The notes beneath the pieces were generated by a model. That model saw only the letters and a list, made by a program, of their open reading frames with translations. It was not told the DNA's origin and did no database searches. The translations under genes were made by a program, and so were the position numbers. From positions 1 through 11,791 of the forward strand of contig JAADEN010000004.1 in assembly GCA_013153375.1 (NCBI GenBank): a DNA stretch of 11,791 nt. Reading direction: 5' to 3'. The first letter of the stretch is position 1; every line of letters begins with the position of its first letter. Below are positions 6,976-11,791 of the stretch, one piece after another. Source of the stretch: Chloroflexota bacterium (GTDB lineage Bacteria > Chloroflexota > Anaerolineae > Anaerolineales > DRMV01).

Positions 6976-8079
6976 TCAGTCAGGGAGAATGAGGGAATGC
7001 GCCGGACGCCAATAGACCCACACCTGGTCGTCCCAGGTGATGGCGTCGTGCCCGCCGTTGCGGCGCAGGTTTTGGGTGAACACCCGCACCGTGTGGCCCG
7101 CGTTCAGACGCACGATGTACTCGGTGCTCACGCCCAGGTAGATGATGTCCTGCACGATGCCCTGGGCGCGGTTCCAGGCGCCCTCCGCGGGCGCGGTGCG
7201 GGCGATGTGGATCTTCTCCGGGCGCACCGACACGGCCACCGACACGCCCGGCCGCAACTTTTCCCGGCCGTGGGGCGCGACGCCCCACAAGTCGCCCACA
7301 CCGGGCACGGCCACACGAGCCTGTTGTCCTGCCACCTCCTTGACGCTGCCGTCGAACAAATTGGTGTTGCCGATGAAGTAGGCCACGAAGCGGTTGACCG
7401 GCGCCTCGTAGATGCTGCGCGGGTCGCCGATCTGCAAGATGCGGCCCTGGTTCATCACCGCGATGCGGTCGCCCATGGCCAGGGCCTCGGATTGATCATG
7501 GGTCACATAGATGAAAGTGATGTGGAAGTCGTCCTGGATGTTGATGAGTTCCAACTGCAACTGCTGCCGAATCTTGAGGTCCAGCGCGCCTAAGGGCTCG
7601 TCCAGGAGCAGCACCTGGGGGCGGGTGATGAGCGCGCGCAGCAGGGCCACCCGCTGCTGCTCGCCGCCCGAGAGTTGCCGCGGGTACTTGTGCTCGTAGC
7701 CCGTCAGGTGCGCGATCTCCAGCAGGCGGCCCACCTCCTGGCGGATGCGATCCTCGGGCCAGCCCTGCCGCCGGGGGCCGAACGCGATGTTGTCATAGAC
7801 CGTCATGTGCGGGAACAGCGCGTAGTTCTGGAACACGATGTTGATGTCGCGCTTCTCGGGCGGGTCGAAGGTGATGTCCTGGCCGTCCAGCAGCACCCGG
7901 CCCGCGTCGGGCACCAGCAGGCCGCCGATCATGCGCAAAATGGTGGTCTTGCCGCAGCCGCTGGGGCCCAGCAGGCAGAAGAACTCGTTGGGCTGCACGG
8001 TGAAGGACACATCCCGCACCGCGGTCTTCTTGCCGAAGCGTTTGGTCAGGCCCAGGACTTGCAAACGGGCGTCGGACAT
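6976..8079 (-). CDS. potA: ABC transporter ATP-binding protein, PotA-like
   Basis: Encodes 367 residues: an N-terminal ATPase domain (about 1-240) and a C-terminal TOBE-type regulatory domain (about 285-360). It would drive the import system on the cytoplasmic face. Motifs: Walker A GPSGCGKT at 38-45, Q-loop FQNYALFPH at 83-91 with Gln84, signature LSGGEQQRVALLRAL at 136-150, Walker B VLLLDE at 156-161, D-loop GALD at 164-167, and switch His194 in YVTHDQSEAL. The frame runs open far upstream, but the ATG at 8079 starts the typical MSDARLQVLGLTKRFG opening. GGGAG (8090-8094) lies about 10 nt away, a weaker ribosome site than its neighbours. It follows the binding-protein gene after 104 nt. The FQNYALFPHMTVYDNIAFG form is typical of the PotA/CysA/FbpC branch, so the polyamine label is by context. 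Confidence 0.94.
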   Translation of the reverse strand: MSDARLQVLGLTKRFGKKTAVRDVSFTVQPNEFFCLLGPSGCGKTTILRMIGGLLVPDAGRVLLDGQDITFDPPEKRDINIVFQNYALFPHMTVYDNIAFGPRRQGWPEDRIRQEVGRLLEIAHLTGYEHKYPRQLSGGEQQRVALLRALITRPQVLLLDEPLGALDLKIRQQLQLELINIQDDFHITFIYVTHDQSEALAMGDRIAVMNQGRILQIGDPRSIYEAPVNRFVAYFIGNTNLFDGSVKEVAGQQARVAVPGVGDLWGVAPHGREKLRPGVSVAVSVRPEKIHIARTAPAEGAWNRAQGIVQDIIYLGVSTEYIVRLNAGHTVRVFTQNLRRNGGHDAITWDDQVWVYWRPAHSLILPD

Positions 8080-8126
8080 GATGGGCGCGCTCCCGGGGAG
8101 GGCTGGGTGAGGGCCGGGGAAGACGC

Positions 8127-8156
8127 CGAGGGGCGAAGCCTGCGCTCCGCCCCTCG
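8127..8156 (-). promoter_or_regulatory. Strong hairpin between potD- and potA-like genes
   Basis: CGAGGGGCG (8127-8135) pairs perfectly over 9 bp with CGCCCCTCG (8148-8156). After one mismatch three more pairs (8137-8139 with 8144-8146) close a 4-nt loop. It lies 28 nt past the binding-protein stop. No T-run follows on the minus strand, so it is more likely a 3' stabiliser or partial attenuator that keeps binding-protein mRNA above ATPase mRNA, as in many ABC operons, than a full terminator. Confidence 0.5.
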
Positions 8157-8183
8157 CCGCAAACCCCAATTCGTGGCCCGGCT

Positions 8184-9296
8184 TCAGGGCGAAGCCGCCT
8201 GCACTTCTTCCCAAATTTGCAGCCAGCGGTCGTAATCGGGCGGGATGATCTCCACATGGGCCTCGGCGATGGCTTCGGGGTTGTCCAACCCGACCGCGGC
8301 GATTTCCTCCTCGGTCAGCAGGTCCAGCACCTTGGAGTTGGCCACGATGTACTCGAAGTCCACCACTTCGATCTTCTGCAGTTCGGGCTCCAGGTAGTGG
8401 TTGATCAGCGCGTGGGCCGCGTTGGGCATCTGCGTGCCCTTGAGGATGGCGTAGCCGCAGACCCACGACAGCGCGCCCTCCTTGGGCGAGACATAGGCCA
8501 CGGGCACGCCGTCGTCCTCCCGCAGCCACTTGGCGTTGGAGGTCCAGCCCAGGGAGACCCACGCGTCGCCGGCGCGGAACATCTCGTCCACTTCCGCGTC
8601 GGACTCGAAGTAGTTGAGCAACAAAGGCTTCTGGGCGATGAGTTTGGCCTTGACGGCCTGCAGTTGCTCCTCGGTCAGATGGAAGGGATCTTCGTAGCCC
8701 AGGGCCAGCGCGGTGACCGCGATGGCGTTGCGCGCGTAGTCCTGCATCACGATGTGGCCCGCGTAGGCCGGGTCGAAGAGCGCGTTCCACGAGTCGGGCG
8801 GCGGGTCGATCTTGTCGGTGCGGTACATCAGGCCCTCCAGGCCCGCGTCCACCGGCACCATCCACACCCGGCCCTCACCGGCTTGAATGTCCGGCATCTC
8901 CCGGAAGAAGGGGAACACATCCTGCCAGTAGGGAATCTTGGCCGTGTCGATGGGTTCCAGCAGGTCCAGCCCGGTCATCACGGGGATGTAGTCCACGCAG
9001 ATGTTGATGACATCGGCGCGGAAACCGCCCCGCAGTTTGGCCAGGGCCTCGTCCAGTTCGCCGAACACGGCCACCTGCAGGTCCACCTGGGGGTACTTCT
9101 CCCGGAAGGGCTGCAGGAACTCGTCGGTGACCGTCTCCTCGTAGGAATAGATCACCAGCGTGCCCGACTCCACTTCCGACGCGGCGGCCTCGTCTTGGGC
9201 CGCGGGCGGCGCGGCCGCGGAGCCGCGGCAACCCGCGGCCAGGGCCAACAACCAGGCGATGGCCAACCACCTCAAGGCGCGGCGCGCAACTCGCAT
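8184..9296 (-). CDS. potD: Lipoprotein substrate-binding protein of the importer, PotD-like
   Basis: Encodes 370 residues of the SBP_bac_8 / PotD type. A basic N-terminus (MRVARRALRW), a hydrophobic core and LAAGC at 19-23 form a lipoprotein signal; Cys23 would be lipidated and the mature protein anchored on the outer face of the membrane. A low-complexity Ala/Pro linker (26-40) leads into GTLVIYSYEETVTDEF (45-60), the usual first strand of the fold. Aromatic box residues match PotD: Trp251 in SLGWTSN and Trp278 in LSWVCG. PotD has an amine-binding aspartate two residues after the second tryptophan; here it is Cys280. A GTG at 9305 is possible, but the ATG at 9296 lies 8 nt from AGGAGG (9305-9310) and the GTG overlaps that site. 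Transport of a polyamine-like solute is inferred from family and neighbours. Confidence 0.9.
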   Translation of the reverse strand: MRVARRALRWLAIAWLLALAAGCRGSAAAPPAAQDEAAASEVESGTLVIYSYEETVTDEFLQPFREKYPQVDLQVAVFGELDEALAKLRGGFRADVINICVDYIPVMTGLDLLEPIDTAKIPYWQDVFPFFREMPDIQAGEGRVWMVPVDAGLEGLMYRTDKIDPPPDSWNALFDPAYAGHIVMQDYARNAIAVTALALGYEDPFHLTEEQLQAVKAKLIAQKPLLLNYFESDAEVDEMFRAGDAWVSLGWTSNAKWLREDDGVPVAYVSPKEGALSWVCGYAILKGTQMPNAAHALINHYLEPELQKIEVVDFEYIVANSKVLDLLTEEEIAAVGLDNPEAIAEAHVEIIPPDYDRWLQIWEEVQAASP

Positions 9297-9379
9297 TTGT
9301 ACCACCTCCTACGGGGCAGAAGGACCGCCGAATCCCGACGGGCGGGCCCGCGGCCCTGGTGTCCGACTTGGGGGTGGCG

Positions 9380-9943
9380 TCACTCCTCGGTGGACTCGCG
9401 ACTCTCGAACGCGTCGTTGGCGGCAAAGCGCCGTCCACTGCCCGGCGGCGGCAGGGGGATGTCCTCTTCGGGCACGGGCACGGTGGTTTCCTTCAAGATC
9501 TCCAGGTAGATGAAGGTCTCGCTGCGCTCCACGCCCGGCACCCGATAGAGTTTCTCCAGCAGGAAGTTGAGCAGGTGGCGATGGTCCTTGCACACCACCT
9601 CCAGGAACAACTCATAGGAGCCGGTGGCGAGCACCAAATAGACCACCTCGTCGAACTCGCGAATGCGCTGGGCCGCCTCTTCCAGGTGCTTGCCCTGCAC
9701 TTTGAGGCCGATCATGGCCATGACGCCGTAGCCCAGGGCCCACGGGTCGGTAATGGCCGTGACCCGCAACACGCCGCGCTCGACCAGGCGTTCGTAGTGC
9801 TGACGCACCGTGCTGGTCGCGACGCCCAATTCCCGGGCCAGGCGAGCGAAAGGCACCCGGCCGTTCTTCTTCAACGCGGCAATGATTTGCCGATCCAAAT
9901 CGCTCAATGCACCACGCGGAGATCGTCGTCGCCATTTACGCAT
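9380..9943 (-). CDS. Lrp/AsnC-family transcriptional regulator
   Basis: Encodes 187 residues. An N-terminal AsnC-type winged helix-turn-helix is seen at about 14-64 (LSDLDRQIIAALKKNGR, then the recognition region LGVATSTVRQHYERLVERGVL). A RAM ligand-binding domain spans about 72-153, with the effector-loop motif ATGSYELFLEVV at 106-117. The last 30 or so residues (PVPEEDIPLPPPG and onward) are a proline- and acid-rich extension beyond the usual 150-160 length. Such proteins form octamers or dimers that sense amino acids or related small molecules. AAAAGGA (9953-9959) lies 9 nt before the ATG at 9943. It heads the transport and catabolism cluster, 83 nt ahead of potD, and most likely controls that cluster and itself. 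The inducer is unknown but may be the transported compound. Confidence 0.92.
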   Translation of the reverse strand: MRKWRRRSPRGALSDLDRQIIAALKKNGRVPFARLARELGVATSTVRQHYERLVERGVLRVTAITDPWALGYGVMAMIGLKVQGKHLEEAAQRIREFDEVVYLVLATGSYELFLEVVCKDHRHLLNFLLEKLYRVPGVERSETFIYLEILKETTVPVPEEDIPLPPPGSGRRFAANDAFESRESTEE

Positions 9944-9984
9944 AATTCACCGTCCTTTTGAGTGTGGGATGATACATTCTCCAT

Positions 9985-10003
9985 CCGCGCGCCAGGCGCG
10001 CGG
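9985..10003 (-). promoter_or_regulatory. 19-nt GC palindrome in the regulator's leader
   Basis: CCGCGCGC (9985-9992) and GCGCGCGG (9996-10003) form a perfect 8-bp inverted repeat around a 3-nt centre. It lies about 10 nt downstream of the predicted transcription start and about 26 nt before the ribosome site of the Lrp/AsnC gene. It could be an operator or an RNA hairpin. A weaker repeat, GGATG/CATCC (9967-9971, 9982-9986), overlaps its edge and would compete with it. Confidence 0.5.
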
Positions 10004-10017
10004 TCGTAGTCTCTCTT

Positions 10018-10026
10018 ATTATACCA
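10018..10026 (-). promoter_or_regulatory. Extended -10 promoter for the regulator and transporter cluster
   Basis: On the minus strand TGGTATAAT is a perfect TATAAT (10023 to 10018) with the TGn extension. No convincing -35 hexamer is found 16-18 bp upstream, which fits an extended -10 promoter. The start would be near 10011, giving a leader of about 68 nt before the ATG at 9943. It is the only clear promoter seen for the eight-gene minus-strand cluster. Confidence 0.65.
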
Positions 10027-10063
10027 GAAAAGCCGCTGATGTAGCATTAAAAATCCCGAAACA

Positions 10064-10099
10064 CGCGCCATTTTAGGCCATTTCTCAGGGCATGGCGCG
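10064..10099 (-). terminator. Possible terminator after the aspartate kinase gene
   Basis: CGCGCCAT (10064-10071) and ATGGCGCG (10092-10099) are an 8-bp inverted repeat with a 20-nt loop, 21 nt past the kinase stop. On the minus strand it is followed by TGTTTCGGGATTTTT, a moderately T-rich tract. The loop is long and the first T-run is short, so it may be weak. Confidence 0.4.
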
Positions 10100-10120
10100 G
10101 CTTCTGCAATCGTCAAAATG

Positions 10121-11536
10121 TCAGTTCTCGGTCAGGGGATGCAAGGCGTGCAGCGCGCGCCGCGCGTCGGCCTCGGACACCACCAGGCTGATGGCTACCT
10201 CGCTGGCGCCCTGGGCGATGGCGATGACATTGATGCCCTGCGCGCCCAGCGCGCCGAACACCCGCCCCGCGATGCCCGGCGTGTGCCGCATGCCCTCGCC
10301 CACCAGGGTGACGATGACCACCCCCTCCAGGGCCCGCACCCGATCGATGTCGCGGCGCGCGATCTCGGCCGCAAAGGCCTCTTCCAACGCGGAAACCACT
10401 TTGCCCTGGGTGCGGCCCGGCACGATGAAGCAGATGCTCTGCTCCGACGAGGCCTGGCTGATGAGCAGCACGCTGGTGCCCGTGCCCGCGACCGCGGCGA
10501 AGGTGCGGGCCGCGACGCCCGGTACGCCCAACATGCCCCGGCCCTCGACGATGACCATGCTCAGGTCCCGAATCAGGGTGATGGCCTTGATCTGCCCCGG
10601 CGTGACCTCCCGCTCACGCACGATGAGGGTGGAAGGCCCGCGCGGATGGAAGGTGTTGCGCACCCGCAAGGGGATGTCGGCCTCGACCACGGGCCGGATG
10701 GTCTTGGGGTGCAGCACCTTGGCCCCGAAGTAGGCCAGTTCGGCCACCTCCCGGTACGACAACACGGGGATGGTGTGGGCCTGGGGCACCAGCCGCGGGT
10801 CCGCGCTCATCACGCCGTCCACATCGGTCCAGATCCAGACCTCGGCCGCGGGCAGCAGCGCGGCCAGCAGGGCCGCGGAGTAGTCGCTGCCGCCCCGGCC
10901 CAGGGTGGTCACGATGCCGTCGGGGGTGGCGGCGATGAAACCCGGCACCACCACGACCCGGCCCGGACGCAGCCGCGGGGCCAGTCGGCGATGCACCCGC
11001 TGCCGCGACGCGTCCAGGTCGGGATGGGCCGCGCCGAAGTTGGCGTCGGTGACCAGCACCTCGGTGGCGTCCAGGGCCTCCGCGTCCACGCCCTGGGCCC
11101 GCAGCGCGGCGGTGAGCAGGAGCACGCTCATGCGTTCGCCCAGCGCGGCCACCGCGTCCAGCCCTCGGGGCGTAGCCTCGCCCAGCACGGTCATGGCCCG
11201 CCCCAGGTTCTCCAAGGTCTCCAGGTGCTTTTGCACCCCGGCCCAGACCTCCGCGCGGTCTGACGCGGGAACCAAAGCCTGGGCCACGGCCCAATGGGCT
11301 TCCTCCAACTGCTGCCGGGCCTGACGCACGGCCGCGGCATCGCCTTGGGCCGCGGCCCGGGCCGCACGCAGCAACGCATCGGTGGTGCCGGCCAGCGCGG
11401 AGGTCACCACCACCACGCCCGGCCAGCGCGGGGCCTCGCCGCGCACGATATCCACCGCCTGGGCCATGGCCGTGGGGCTGCCCACCGAGGTGCCGCCAAA
11501 CTTCATCACCAACGGGCGTTCGGGGACCGTCGCCAT
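10121..11536 (-). CDS. lysC: Aspartate kinase with two ACT domains
   Basis: Encodes 471 residues of a monofunctional aspartate kinase, which phosphorylates L-aspartate with ATP in the first step toward lysine, threonine, methionine and diaminopimelate. Motifs: KFGGTSVG at 12-19, GERMS at 133-137 (substrate region), GRGGSDYSA at 213-221, WTDVDGVMSADPRLV at 236-250 (nucleotide site), and GAKVLHPKT at 271-279. Two ACT regulatory domains follow at about 325-385 and 400-465, suggesting allosteric feedback by lysine and/or threonine. The length fits a LysC/ThrA-kinase type with no homoserine dehydrogenase fused on: the protein stops at HPLTEN. The ATG at 11536 has a modest GAGG 5 nt upstream. It follows the zinc-ribbon gene after 21 nt, so they are probably co-transcribed. 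Whether it is internally initiated to give a beta subunit is not clear. Confidence 0.94.
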   Translation of the reverse strand: MATVPERPLVMKFGGTSVGSPTAMAQAVDIVRGEAPRWPGVVVVTSALAGTTDALLRAARAAAQGDAAAVRQARQQLEEAHWAVAQALVPASDRAEVWAGVQKHLETLENLGRAMTVLGEATPRGLDAVAALGERMSVLLLTAALRAQGVDAEALDATEVLVTDANFGAAHPDLDASRQRVHRRLAPRLRPGRVVVVPGFIAATPDGIVTTLGRGGSDYSAALLAALLPAAEVWIWTDVDGVMSADPRLVPQAHTIPVLSYREVAELAYFGAKVLHPKTIRPVVEADIPLRVRNTFHPRGPSTLIVREREVTPGQIKAITLIRDLSMVIVEGRGMLGVPGVAARTFAAVAGTGTSVLLISQASSEQSICFIVPGRTQGKVVSALEEAFAAEIARRDIDRVRALEGVVIVTLVGEGMRHTPGIAGRVFGALGAQGINVIAIAQGASEVAISLVVSEADARRALHALHPLTEN

Positions 11537-11557
11537 ACGGGCCTCGCGGTCGAGGGT

Positions 11558-11764
11558 TCAAGCCTGGGCCGAGCCGGACTCGCCCTCGCCGCGGCGGGGC
11601 GCAAAGCGGGCCAGGGCCTTGCGGGGGATCTTGTTGACTTTGCGGCAGCGGGGGCAGGGATAGTCGAAGTGCTCCAGCCCTTGCTCGTCCATGGCCTGCA
11701 ACGCGGCCTGAGCCACCTTGCGGCTGATGTTCAGCGGCGCACCGCAGTAGGTACAACGCAACAT
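11558..11764 (-). CDS. Small four-cysteine zinc-ribbon protein
   Basis: Encodes 68 residues of unknown function. Two knuckles are visible, CTYC (Cys4, Cys7) and CPRC (Cys37, Cys40), 29 residues apart, enough to bind one zinc in a zinc-ribbon fold. Between them is a helical stretch (residues 13-30), and after the second knuckle comes a basic patch, RKVNKIPRKALARF, that could bind nucleic acid. The tail is Gly/Ser/Glu-rich. The ATG at 11764 follows GGAGG (11771-11775) at 6-nt spacing, a strong ribosome site that supports a real gene. It precedes the aspartate kinase gene by 21 nt. No enzymatic role can be claimed; a nucleic-acid-binding or scaffold protein is possible. Confidence 0.8.
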   Translation of the reverse strand: MLRCTYCGAPLNISRKVAQAALQAMDEQGLEHFDYPCPRCRKVNKIPRKALARFAPRRGEGESGSAQA

Positions 11765-11791
11765 GGTTCACCTCCAGGCGCAGGGCCCGCG

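Noticed and set aside
8080..8865. N-terminal extension of the ATPase frame to 8865
   Set aside because: The extra 262 codons overlap the binding-protein gene in another frame and have no domain. The ATG at 8079 gives the normal family start and length.
9342..9351. 10-bp palindrome GCGGGCCCGC between the regulator and binding-protein genes
   Set aside because: It has no loop-forming centre and no repeat partner, and GC palindromes of this size are common here. It is not enough for an operator call.
9904..10116. A 70-codon minus-strand frame across the regulator's promoter region
   Set aside because: It runs through the -10 element and leader palindrome, overlaps the regulator start in another frame and lacks a good ribosome site or domain.

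Overview
The window is G+C-rich bacterial DNA (about two thirds G+C by eye) with tightly packed genes, strong GGAGG-type ribosome binding sites and short gaps. Bacterial features include a lipoprotein signal peptide, an extended -10 promoter, an Lrp/AsnC regulator and a 2-Cys thiol peroxidase. The acyl-CoA synthetase looks like short-chain enzymes also common in archaea and in deep-branching thermophilic bacteria. Together this suggests something like a Chloroflexota (Anaerolineae-type) genome. That placement is an impression from sequence style, not a proven one.

Plus-strand block (1-2264): the 3' half of an AMP-forming acyl-CoA synthetase, a tRNA-Arg(UCU) with its own promoter, a Tpx thiol peroxidase starting 37 nt after the tRNA, and a MogA/MoaB-type molybdopterin adenylyltransferase. 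This block converges on the next one with only 11 nt between stop codons.

Minus-strand block (9943 down to 2276): an apparently single-direction cluster. In transcription order it holds an Lrp/AsnC regulator, a lipoprotein substrate-binding protein (PotD-like), an ABC ATPase with TOBE domain (PotA-like), a class III PLP aminotransferase, a 122-residue membrane protein of unknown function, two permeases (PotB- and PotC-like) and a divergent ornithine cyclodeaminase/mu-crystallin family oxidoreductase. The likely job is regulated import of a polyamine or amino-acid-like amine followed by transamination and ketimine or amino-acid redox chemistry. Substrate-contact positions in the binding protein and catalytic positions in the cyclodeaminase relative differ from the textbook enzymes, so the substrate is open. 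A clear extended -10 promoter with a 19-nt GC palindrome in the leader sits ahead of the regulator. A 181-nt gap full of inverted repeats lies between the ATPase and aminotransferase genes.

A second minus-strand unit (11764 down to 10121) has a small four-cysteine zinc-ribbon protein followed by a two-ACT-domain aspartate kinase, with a possible terminator after it.

No mobile element, CRISPR array or phage gene was seen. The content is mostly known families. The points most worth a second look are the extra membrane protein in the transporter operon, the altered cyclodeaminase active site, and the repeat-rich intergenic region.
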